Shown here in pieces: positions 44,115-51,832 of a stretch of 64,000 nucleotides of DNA. The DNA is from Sphingomonas sp. YR710 (GTDB taxonomy: Bacteria > Pseudomonadota > Alphaproteobacteria > Sphingomonadales > Sphingomonadaceae). The notes beneath the pieces were generated by a model. That model had not been told where the DNA came from, did not search any database, and was given only the letters and a program-made list of their open reading frames with translations. Position 1 is the first letter of the stretch; the number at the start of each line of letters is the position of its first letter. The stretch is taken from contig NZ_FMZJ01000012.1 in the NCBI RefSeq assembly GCF_900101455.1, positions 94,674-158,673 on the forward strand. Reading direction: 5' to 3'. Position numbers and translations under genes: made by a program.

Positions 44115-44151
44115 GCTTACATTGTGATGGCTTGCTTCTCCTGTTGCAAGC
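44104..44151. promoter_or_regulatory. Candidate MarR operator repeats
   Basis: GTTGCAAGC occurs at 44104-44112 and again at 44143-44151, and the second copy also forms an inverted pair with GCTTGC (44130-44135). The repeats bracket the MarR start in the short divergent gap before dnaB. They could be autoregulatory sites. Confidence 0.4.
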
Positions 44152-44248
44152 GAGAACGATGCTGGCGGTAATTTTATCCACAAGCTTGTCCCGTCATCTT
44201 TTTGCGCAGCCGCTTGAGCATCGCTCCGCACAGGAGGATAAGGCGCGC

Positions 44249-45769
44249 ATGCTAGAACCGATCCGTATCCTTTCCGGTGCTCCGTCGGAGCCCGAAGCGC
44301 CCAGCCTGCCGCACAATATCGAGGCGGAAGCGGCGCTGCTGGGTGCGATGATGATCGACAATCGCATCGCCGAGGATGTGCAGCTCAAGCTGCGGCCCGA
44401 ACATTTCTTCGAACCGCTGCACGGCCGCGTCTATGAAGCGATATTGCGGCTGGTCGACAAGAATATGATCGCCAACCCCGTGACCTTGCGGCCGATGTTC
44501 GAGGCCGATGTGTCGATGCGTGATCTCGGCGGGGCGGGCTATCTGGCGCAATTGACCGGAAGCGGCGCGGCGCTGATCGGCGCGCGCGATTTCGCGACGC
44601 AGGTCTATGAGCTTGCGCTGCTGCGCGCCCTCATCGCGGTCGGCCGCGGCATGGTCGAAACCGCGCTCGATACCAGCGAGTCGGTCGATCCCAAGTCGCA
44701 GATCGAGGAAGCGGAAGTCGCGCTGTATCGGGTCGCCGAACAGGGCGGCGAGGAAGGCGGGGTCAAGACGTTCGGCCAGGCGACCCGGATTGCGGTCGCC
44801 ACCGCCGAACGTGCGCTCAATTCGGGCGGGCATGTTTCGGGCATTACCACCGGACTCGACAGCATCAACGCCAAGGTCGGCGGCCTGCACCCGTCCGATC
44901 TGATCATCCTCGCCGGCCGTCCCGGCATGGGCAAGACCTCGCTTGCCACCAACATTGCGTTCAACGCGGCGATGCGGCTGGTGCGGGACCACGAGGCGAA
45001 TATCCCCGACGAAAAATCGGTGGGGGCAGCGGTGGCCTTTTTCAGCCTCGAAATGTCGGCGGATCAGCTCGCGACGCGCATCCTGTCCGAACAATCGGGG
45101 ATCAGCTCGGAAAATCTGCGCATGGGCAAGATCAGCCAGCAGGATTTCCGCAATCTGGCGCGGGCAGCCGGTGAACTGGAAACGCTGCCGCTCTATATCG
45201 ACGATACGCCGGCGCTGACGATCGCCGCGCTCAGAACCCGGGCGCGCCGGTTGAAGCGCCAGCGCGGGATTGGCCTGATCGTCGTCGACTATCTTCAGCT
45301 CTTGCAGGGCTCGGGCCGCAGTTCGGACGGCAATCGCGTGCAGGAAATCTCCGAGATCAGCCGCGGCCTGAAGACATTGGCCAAGGAACTCAACGTGCCG
45401 GTGATCGCGCTGTCGCAGCTCAGCCGCGCGGTCGAGCAGCGCGAGAACAAGAAGCCGGTGCTGTCGGATCTGCGCGAATCGGGATCGATCGAGCAGGACG
45501 CCGACATGGTGTGGTTCGTCTATCGCGAGGAATATTATGTTGCGTTGAGCAGCCCGAAGGAGGCGTCGATCGCCGAGGGCGATTCCGCGGCCGACGTGAC
45601 CGCGTTCGAGGAATGGCAGCGCCGCATGGAGAAAGCGCACAGCCGCGCGGACCTGATCATCGCCAAGCAACGCCATGGTTCGACGGGGACGGTCGCCATG
45701 AAGTTCGAAAGCCGGATTACGAAATTCTCGGATCTGGCGGAGGATTATTTCACGCCGATGGACGAGTGA
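44249..45769 (+). CDS. dnaB: Replicative DNA helicase
   Basis: 506 residues from the ATG at 44249, preceded by AGGAGG. The N-terminal DnaB domain (LPHNIEAEAALLGAMMI) is followed by the RecA-like helicase with Walker A GRPGMGKT, the DnaB helicase loops VVDYLQLLQG, ISRGLKTLAKEL and LSQLSRAVEQR. It is the ring helicase that unwinds DNA at the replication fork. The sequence looks complete and conserved. Confidence 0.95.
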   Translation: MLEPIRILSGAPSEPEAPSLPHNIEAEAALLGAMMIDNRIAEDVQLKLRPEHFFEPLHGRVYEAILRLVDKNMIANPVTLRPMFEADVSMRDLGGAGYLAQLTGSGAALIGARDFATQVYELALLRALIAVGRGMVETALDTSESVDPKSQIEEAEVALYRVAEQGGEEGGVKTFGQATRIAVATAERALNSGGHVSGITTGLDSINAKVGGLHPSDLIILAGRPGMGKTSLATNIAFNAAMRLVRDHEANIPDEKSVGAAVAFFSLEMSADQLATRILSEQSGISSENLRMGKISQQDFRNLARAAGELETLPLYIDDTPALTIAALRTRARRLKRQRGIGLIVVDYLQLLQGSGRSSDGNRVQEISEISRGLKTLAKELNVPVIALSQLSRAVEQRENKKPVLSDLRESGSIEQDADMVWFVYREEYYVALSSPKEASIAEGDSAADVTAFEEWQRRMEKAHSRADLIIAKQRHGSTGTVAMKFESRITKFSDLAEDYFTPMDE

Positions 45770-45833
45770 TCGGGGGCGGCGAATGCGGAGCAGCAGAGCA
45801 TCCAGTTGAGGGCTCGGCAGAAACATAATCGGC

Positions 45834-45923
45834 CGTCATCCTGAACTTGTTTCAGGATCCACTCTTCAACATGCAGCGCATCACTTGTGAATAGGTGGAT
45901 GCTGAAACAAGTTCAGCATGACG
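45834..45923. repeat. Second inverted intergenic palindromic repeat (29-base arms)
   Basis: The arm 45834-45862 (CGTCATCCTGAACTTG...) is repeated inverted at 45895-45923 with 27 of 29 matches. Each arm includes a CCTGAA/TTCAGG-type hairpin. It lies between the convergent dnaB and cysH genes, and differs in core sequence from the repeat at 33 kb. Confidence 0.87.
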
Positions 45924-46009
45924 AAGTTATGAAGTTCTTCCGGGTTTTCTCGTCATAGCCGCTCTCCTGCGAGCAACAGGATAATCGAAAACCACCTGTC
46001 GCGAGAGGA

Positions 46010-46774
46010 TCAGAAAACCGGCTCTTCCCCTGGCTTCACGATCACTTCGCCGTGGATTCCGCACTCCACCTTGTCCCAGCCACGCCAGCGGCCCGCGCGC
46101 GGGTCTTCGCCCGGCTTGACGATGCTCGTGCAGGGCGCGCAGCCGATCGACAGATAGCCCTGTGCCTCCAGCGGATGGCGCGGCAAATCGTGCGCCGCGA
46201 AATAGGCGTCGAGATCGGCCTTGGCCCAATTGGCGAGCGGGTTGAACTTGATGCGATCGCCGTCGAGTTCGAAGAAGGCCAGGCCGCTCCGGGTCGATGC
46301 CTGGAATCCCTTGCGGCCGGTGATCGAGGCGGTGAAGCCACGCATCGCCTTTTCGAGCGGGATCACCTTGCGGATCTCGCAGCAGCCGTCGGGATCATAG
46401 GACCAGCGCAAACCGGTCCCGTCTTTCCTGGCGAGCACGTCGGCATCGGGGGTCAGGTTGCGGAAATCGGTCAGGCCCAGCCGCTCGACGAGCAGATCGC
46501 GATAGGCCAGCGTTTCCGGGAACATCTTGCCGGTGTCGAGGAACAGCACCGGCACAGACGGATCGATCGACGCCACCAGATGCAGCAGCACCGCCGATTC
46601 CGCGCCGAAGGACGAGACGATCGCCACCTCGTCCAGCAGCTTTTCCTGCAATACGGTGCGCATCATCGCTTCGGTGCCGACCCCGGCGAAGCGCGCGTTC
46701 AGGCGCGCGACGTCGGCCGCCGTGAAGCGGGGAGATGTGTCGATCCGATCGATGACGCGCGCCAGATCAGCCAT
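46010..46774 (-). CDS. cysH: Phosphoadenylyl/adenylyl-sulfate reductase
   Basis: 254 residues from the ATG at 46774. The active-site motif ECGIHG is present, and cysteine pairs CCEIRK and CAPCTS provide the four ligands of a [4Fe-4S] cluster. That cluster marks the APS-reducing type rather than the PAPS-only enterobacterial type. It makes sulfite from activated sulfate using thioredoxin. It is the last gene of the cobA-DUF2849-cysI-DUF934-cysH operon; its start overlaps the DUF934 stop. Confidence 0.93.
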   Translation of the reverse strand: MADLARVIDRIDTSPRFTAADVARLNARFAGVGTEAMMRTVLQEKLLDEVAIVSSFGAESAVLLHLVASIDPSVPVLFLDTGKMFPETLAYRDLLVERLGLTDFRNLTPDADVLARKDGTGLRWSYDPDGCCEIRKVIPLEKAMRGFTASITGRKGFQASTRSGLAFFELDGDRIKFNPLANWAKADLDAYFAAHDLPRHPLEAQGYLSIGCAPCTSIVKPGEDPRAGRWRGWDKVECGIHGEVIVKPGEEPVF

Positions 46775-47192
46775 GCCGGCGTGCCCAGATCGGGGCGCGG
46801 CCGTCGGCCGTCCGCTGATAGACATTATCGTAAAGGCCGCTCAGCTTGGCCAGCACCGCCTCGTCGATTTCGGCATCGGCGACGAAACTGTCGAAGCCGC
46901 AGCGGCGCATCGGCAGGATCTGATCGACGAGCACGTCGCCGGCCGCGCGCAATTCGCCCGTATAGCCGGCCTCGCGCAGGATCCGCGCCGATGAATAGCC
47001 GCGGCCGTCGCGAAATTTCGGGAAGGAGACCTCGATCAGTGCCAGCCGATCGAGAAAAGGCAGCAGCTTGCGCGCATCGTCGCCGGTTTCGATCCGCACG
47101 GCGGTGGCGTTGGTCTGGCCGAGGAAGGCGTCGAGCGTGACGGCCGGTTCTTCATGCTCGGCATCGTCGCGATAGCGGATGACATTACCCAT
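46767..47192 (-). CDS. DUF934 family protein of the sulfite reductase operon
   Basis: 141 residues from the ATG at 47192. Family features are the ALIEVSFPKFRDGRGYSSARILREAGYTGELRAAGD... region, from which PKFRDGRGYSSAR is the recognisable core. DUF934 genes recur between cysI and cysH and are thought to assist sulfite reduction, although no biochemical role is set. It overlaps both neighbours by eight bases. Confidence 0.9.
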   Translation of the reverse strand: MGNVIRYRDDAEHEEPAVTLDAFLGQTNATAVRIETGDDARKLLPFLDRLALIEVSFPKFRDGRGYSSARILREAGYTGELRAAGDVLVDQILPMRRCGFDSFVADAEIDEAVLAKLSGLYDNVYQRTADGRAPIWARRHG

Positions 47193-48819
47193 AGATCGCC
47201 TCCTTGAACGGCTTCTCGCCGACGCGGCGGTAGGTGTCGACGAAGCGCTCGCCCTCGGACCGCAGCGATTTATAGACATTTACGGCCGTCTCGATCGCGT
47301 CGACGACGCCATCTTCGGAGAAGCCGGGGCCGACGATCTTGGCGAGGCTCGTATCCTGCGCCGCCGAACCGCCGAACAGCAGTTGGAAATTCTCCTCGCC
47401 CTTCTTGTCGACACCCAGGATGCCGATATGGCCGGCATGGTGGTGGCCGCAGGCGTTGATGCAGCCCGAAATCTTGAGCTTGAGCTCGCCCAGATCGCGC
47501 TGTTCGTCGAGGTTCGCGAAACGTGCCGCGATCTTCTGCGCGAGCGGAATCGAACGGGCATTGGCCAAAGCGCAATAATCGAGGCCCGGGCAGGCGATGA
47601 TGTCGCCGATCAGATCGAGATTGGCGGTTGCCAACCCGGCCGCGTCGAGCGCCTGCCACACGGCATAGAGATCGGCCTTCTTCACATGCGGCAGGACGAT
47701 GTTCTGTGCATGGGTGACGCGCAGTTCGTCCATGCCGTAACGCTCGCCGAGATCGGCCATTACGTCCATCTGCGCCGATGTGGCGTCGCCGGGGATGCCG
47801 ACGGTCGGCTTCAAGCTGATATTGACGATCGCATAGCCCGGCGCCTTGTGCGCGCGGACATTCTGGTCGACCCATACGGCGAAATCGGGATCGCTGCGAT
47901 CGATCGTGTCGGGCAGGCCGGTTTCGAACGGCGGCGGCGCGAAGGCCGCGGCGATCCGGGCATGTTCGGATGCGGGCGCATCGAGCCCGAGCGGCTTGAT
48001 CTGGAGAAACTCCTCCTCCACCTGGCGGCGATATTCGTCAGCGCCCAGTTCGTGGATCAGGATCTTGATCCGGGCCTTGTAGATATTGTCGCGGCGGCCA
48101 TAGCGATTATAGACGCGCAGGCACGCCTCCATATAGCTCATCAGCTCGGCCTTGGGCAGGAACTCGCGGATCACCGGCGCGATCATCGGCGTGCGGCCCA
48201 TGCCGCCGCCCACGAACACGCGGAAGCCCACCTCGCCATCGGCATTGCGATGGATCTGCAGCCCGATATCGTGGAGCCGCACCGCCGCGCGATCCTCTTC
48301 CGCCGCGATCACCGCAATCTTGAACTTGCGCGGCAGATAGGTGAATTCCGGGTGGAAGGTCGACCATTGGCGCAGCAGTTCGGCCCACGGTCGCGGATCC
48401 TCGACCTCGTCGGCGGCGGCGCCGGCGAACTGATCCGATGATATGTTGCGGATGCAGTTTCCGCTCGTCTGGATCGCGTGCATCTCTACCGTCGCCAGTT
48501 CGGCGAGGATATCGGGCGCATCGCTCAGCTTGATCCAGTTGAGCTGGAGGTTCTGCCGCGTGGTGAAATGGCCGTAATCGCGATCATATTTGCGCGCGAC
48601 ATGCGCGAGCATCCGCATCTGGCGGCTGCTCATCGTGCCATAAGGCACCGCGATCCGCAGCATATAGGCGTGGAGCTGCAGATAGAGGCCGTTCATCAGC
48701 CGGAGCGGCTTGAACTGGTCCTCGGTGATTTCGCCGGCGATGCGGCGGCGCACCTGATCGCGGAATTCCTCGACGCGCGCCTCGACCATCGCCTGGTCAT
48801 ATTCGTCATATTTGTACAT
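47185..48819 (-). CDS. cysI: Sulfite/nitrite reductase hemoprotein (CysI)
   Basis: 544 residues of a siroheme/[4Fe-4S] reductase. The cluster ligands are seen in ACPGLDYCALA and ISGCINACGHHH, and the substrate-binding arginines lie in the FTTRQNLQLNW and QTSGNCIRN regions. It reduces sulfite to sulfide, with electrons from ferredoxin or a flavoprotein. The operon context with cobA (siroheme synthesis) and cysH confirms assimilation of sulfate. No separate CysJ flavoprotein lies here. Confidence 0.93.
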   Translation of the reverse strand: MYKYDEYDQAMVEARVEEFRDQVRRRIAGEITEDQFKPLRLMNGLYLQLHAYMLRIAVPYGTMSSRQMRMLAHVARKYDRDYGHFTTRQNLQLNWIKLSDAPDILAELATVEMHAIQTSGNCIRNISSDQFAGAAADEVEDPRPWAELLRQWSTFHPEFTYLPRKFKIAVIAAEEDRAAVRLHDIGLQIHRNADGEVGFRVFVGGGMGRTPMIAPVIREFLPKAELMSYMEACLRVYNRYGRRDNIYKARIKILIHELGADEYRRQVEEEFLQIKPLGLDAPASEHARIAAAFAPPPFETGLPDTIDRSDPDFAVWVDQNVRAHKAPGYAIVNISLKPTVGIPGDATSAQMDVMADLGERYGMDELRVTHAQNIVLPHVKKADLYAVWQALDAAGLATANLDLIGDIIACPGLDYCALANARSIPLAQKIAARFANLDEQRDLGELKLKISGCINACGHHHAGHIGILGVDKKGEENFQLLFGGSAAQDTSLAKIVGPGFSEDGVVDAIETAVNVYKSLRSEGERFVDTYRRVGEKPFKEAIYG

Positions 48820-49115
48820 CAGATCACCCAGTTGCCCGCCGCCGGATCGGCCGGCTGGATATTGAGATCAAGGCGCACGGTCGGCCCGCGCGCGCGAATG
48901 CGATCCTTGATGTGGCCCGGCACGGGGCCGGCATTCGAAGCCGTCGCCTCGATCACATAAGGCCCGTTGACCCGCAATGCGGCTTCCTCGCGCGCGGCGA
49001 TGCCGTCGCCATCATGGCCCACGTCGACCGCGTCCGCGACATGGCGCGACCAGCCATTGCCGGTCCACCAGATCACGTCGCCGGTCACCAGATCGTTCCC
49101 CGTCACGATTTTCAA
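48819..49115 (-). CDS. DUF2849 family protein
   Basis: 98 residues with the family start VTGNDLVTGDVIWW and a C-terminal RARGPTVRLD region. DUF2849 genes are found between cobA and cysI in alphaproteobacteria. The function is unknown; a small soluble accessory for sulfite reduction is likely. Ends overlap neighbours by 1 and 4 bases. Confidence 0.88.
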   Translation of the reverse strand: MKIVTGNDLVTGDVIWWTGNGWSRHVADAVDVGHDGDGIAAREEAALRVNGPYVIEATASNAGPVPGHIKDRIRARGPTVRLDLNIQPADPAAGNWVI

Positions 49116-49930
49116 GCGTCACCCCTTACCGTTTCGGCCTGTACGGCCAGCTTCCGCAGCCGATCTTCGGCATCGGACAGCAATACCACTTCACCCACGA
49201 CGATGATCGCCGGGCTGATAACCTGTTCGCGGATCATCATGTCGCCGAGATCGGCGAGCAAGGTCCGCATCGCGCGGGAGCCCTCCAGCGTGCCGCGCTC
49301 GAGCACGGCCACGGGCATGTCCGGCGCCACGCCATCAGCCATCAACTTGTCGGCGATCAGCCCGGCGCAGGTCACGCCCATATAGATGACGAGCGTGCGG
49401 CCTTGCCCGGCGAGCCCGGACCAGTTCTGCTCGCTCAGCCCCTGGCAGGTGCCGGCGACGAAGCTGACCGCGCTCGACCAGTCGCGATGCGTGAGCGGCA
49501 GCATCGCCTCGGCCGCGCAACCGAGCGCGGAAGAAACGCCGGGAATGACCTCGACCTTGAGGCCGGCCGCGCGCACCGCCTCGACCTCTTCGCCGCCGCG
49601 CCCGAACATGAACGGATCGCCGCCCTTCAGCCGCACGACGATCGATCCGGTCTTCACATGGGCGATGATCAAGGCGTTGATCGCCTCCTGCGACAGCGTA
49701 TGGCGATCGCGCTTCTTGGCGACCGAGATGCGCTGTGCGGCGACGGGCGCGATATCGAGCACGCGCATGTCGATCAGCCCGTCATGAACCACGACATCGG
49801 CGATCCTCAGCGCTTCGACGGCACGCACCGTCAGCAGGCCGGGATCGCCCGGACCGGCGCCGACAAGGATCACGCGCCCACGCGCATTGGGATCGAGCAA
49901 GGAAACCATGGTGCCCAGATGGCCCGGCAT
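49112..49930 (-). CDS. cobA: Uroporphyrinogen-III C-methyltransferase
   Basis: 272 residues from the ATG at 49930, or 265 from 49909; neither has a strong ribosome site. SAM-binding motifs are GAGPGDPGLLT and VRLKGGDPFMFGRGGEE, and AVLERGTL occurs later. It makes precorrin-2, the precursor of siroheme used by CysI. It is the first gene of the sulfate assimilation operon. It has only the methylase part of CysG. Confidence 0.92.
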   Translation of the reverse strand: MPGHLGTMVSLLDPNARGRVILVGAGPGDPGLLTVRAVEALRIADVVVHDGLIDMRVLDIAPVAAQRISVAKKRDRHTLSQEAINALIIAHVKTGSIVVRLKGGDPFMFGRGGEEVEAVRAAGLKVEVIPGVSSALGCAAEAMLPLTHRDWSSAVSFVAGTCQGLSEQNWSGLAGQGRTLVIYMGVTCAGLIADKLMADGVAPDMPVAVLERGTLEGSRAMRTLLADLGDMMIREQVISPAIIVVGEVVLLSDAEDRLRKLAVQAETVRGDA

Positions 49931-50025
49931 CCCGCATTGCGCAAATGAAGGATGCTTTGGGGCGGGCGAACTTTTCTTTCGCGGCTGATCATGGCCGGCA
50001 TTTTGCGCATCGCCGCCCCTCTCAG

Positions 50026-51546
50026 TCATTCGGATCGCGCGCGCAGTTCGCGCTTTAGGATCTTGCCACTGGCGTTGCGCGGCAGATCCTCGACCAGATG
50101 GATCGTGCGCGGCACCTTGAACGCGGACAGCCGCGTGCGGCAAAAAGCGATGAGCTCGTCCCCGGTGATATTGCTGCCGGCCCGGGGCACGACAAATGCG
50201 GTAACGGCCTCGATCCAGCGGGGATGCGCGATCCCGACGACGGCCGCCTCGCTGACGCAATGATGGGCGTAGATGATCTCCTCGACCTCGCGCGAGGAAA
50301 CATTCTCGCCGCCGGTCTTGATCATGTCCTTCTTGCGGTCGACGATGGTGATGTAGCCGTCGCTGTCGATCGTCGCGAGGTCGCCGCTATGGAGCCAGCC
50401 ACCCTCGAACGCAGCCTGCGTCCGCTCGGGATCGTTCCAGTAACCGATCATCAGATGCGGCGAGCGATGGATGATTTCGCCCACTTCGCCCGGCGCGACA
50501 TCGCGCATGTCATCATCCACGACCCGCGTCGTCACATGCAGCGCCGCGCGGCCGCAGGAGGACAGGCGGGCTTCCTGCTCATGCGGGAACAGGACGGTCG
50601 CGACCGGCGCCATCTCGGTCTGCCCATAGAGATTCCAGAGCCGCAGCCCCGGCAGGCGCCGCATCATTTCGCGCAGGACTTCTTCGGGCATGATCGACGC
50701 GCCGAAATAGCCCTTGGCCAGGCATGAAAGATCATAGGCGTCGAACAGCGGCGAACGGAGCAGCGAGATCCAGACGGTGGGCGGCGCGAAGAAGGCGGAG
50801 ACGCGGTGCCCGGCAATCAAAGGAATGAGGTTTTCGGGCGACGGCCGCGCCGTCACGATATTGCGCGCGCCCACCTGCAGCGCCGGCCCGAGCATCGCAT
50901 CGAGCTGCGCGCAGTGATATAAAGGCAAGGCATGCAGCGCCACCGTGTCGGTGGTCCATTCGCAGTCGATCACGCAGCTCTGATATTGCCACAGAACGGC
51001 CGAGTGGGTGAGGACGGCGCCTTTCGGCCGCGATTCTGTGCCGCTGGTATAGATGATCTGCAGGATATCCTCGCCGTCGGTGTGGTCCTCGGCCCGCGCC
51101 GCCGCACCCATCAGCTCGTCCCAGCTTGCCAGGCCGGCGGGCGCGGCATCATGTTCGCCGGGCAATCCATAGATCGCGATTATGCCGCTCCCCGCGTCCC
51201 GGGCGACGGCGGCCGTCGTGGCATCGACAAACAGCAGGCGCGCACCGGCATGTTCAAGGATATAGCGGGCATCATCGGCGCACAGCATGAAGTTGATCGG
51301 CACCAGGATCGCGCCCGAACGCGCTATGGCGAAACGCAGCGCAACGAAGGCATGGCTGTTCCGGGCCATGATCGCGACCCGATCGCCCTTGGCCACCCCC
51401 CGATCCCGCAATCCGTTGCACAGCCGATCGGCGATCGCATCAAGATCGCGATAGCTCCAGCTGGTCTCGCCGCAGATCAGGGCCTCGCGGTCGCCATGCC
51501 GCAAGGCGGCGCGGCGAAGCATCGTCCCGATGCCTTGCTGCCGCAT
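50026..51546 (-). CDS. Fatty-acyl-CoA synthetase (ANL superfamily)
   Basis: 506 residues from the ATG at 51546. Motifs: YTSGTESRPKGAVLTH (the P-loop), YGQTE (A5), WLHSGDLATID and the KTGGENVSSREVEE hinge, with the catalytic lysine in ASGKILKREL. It activates a medium or long carboxylic acid to its CoA thioester. It is a lone gene, separate from cobA by about 95 bases. The chain length is not evident. An acyl-AMP ligase for another acid is possible. Confidence 0.88.
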   Translation of the reverse strand: MRQQGIGTMLRRAALRHGDREALICGETSWSYRDLDAIADRLCNGLRDRGVAKGDRVAIMARNSHAFVALRFAIARSGAILVPINFMLCADDARYILEHAGARLLFVDATTAAVARDAGSGIIAIYGLPGEHDAAPAGLASWDELMGAAARAEDHTDGEDILQIIYTSGTESRPKGAVLTHSAVLWQYQSCVIDCEWTTDTVALHALPLYHCAQLDAMLGPALQVGARNIVTARPSPENLIPLIAGHRVSAFFAPPTVWISLLRSPLFDAYDLSCLAKGYFGASIMPEEVLREMMRRLPGLRLWNLYGQTEMAPVATVLFPHEQEARLSSCGRAALHVTTRVVDDDMRDVAPGEVGEIIHRSPHLMIGYWNDPERTQAAFEGGWLHSGDLATIDSDGYITIVDRKKDMIKTGGENVSSREVEEIIYAHHCVSEAAVVGIAHPRWIEAVTAFVVPRAGSNITGDELIAFCRTRLSAFKVPRTIHLVEDLPRNASGKILKRELRARSE

Positions 51547-51832
51547 GTTCACCGGAGCCCGTCCCTGTTCATCGCAACCCCTTCTGCCGTCGCCGGTTCG
51601 CGCCGACTGCGATCCTTATGCCTGTGGTGTAATGAATGCTCAATGTTGGCGGGAGGGCGGCCAAAGCGCCGAAGAACAGGATAGGGCGGCCCCGCGAAAG
51701 CGAAAAATCACGTGCAGAAGATGTAACCAAGATGGATGGAGTTTCCGTAGTTTACGACTTGGATAAAATATAAGTGTCGATGCTTCGTCACAAATGTTTG
51801 CTAGAACCGATTGACCTTGCAAGGGGACCGTT
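51547..51832. other. Intergenic region with AT-rich promoter-like stretch
   Basis: 286 bases upstream of the trypsin-nuclease gene. The part from about 51720 to 51830 is markedly AT-rich compared with the window and includes GATAAAATATAAG near 51763-51775, which could serve as a -10 element. No gene was supported. Confidence 0.4.
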
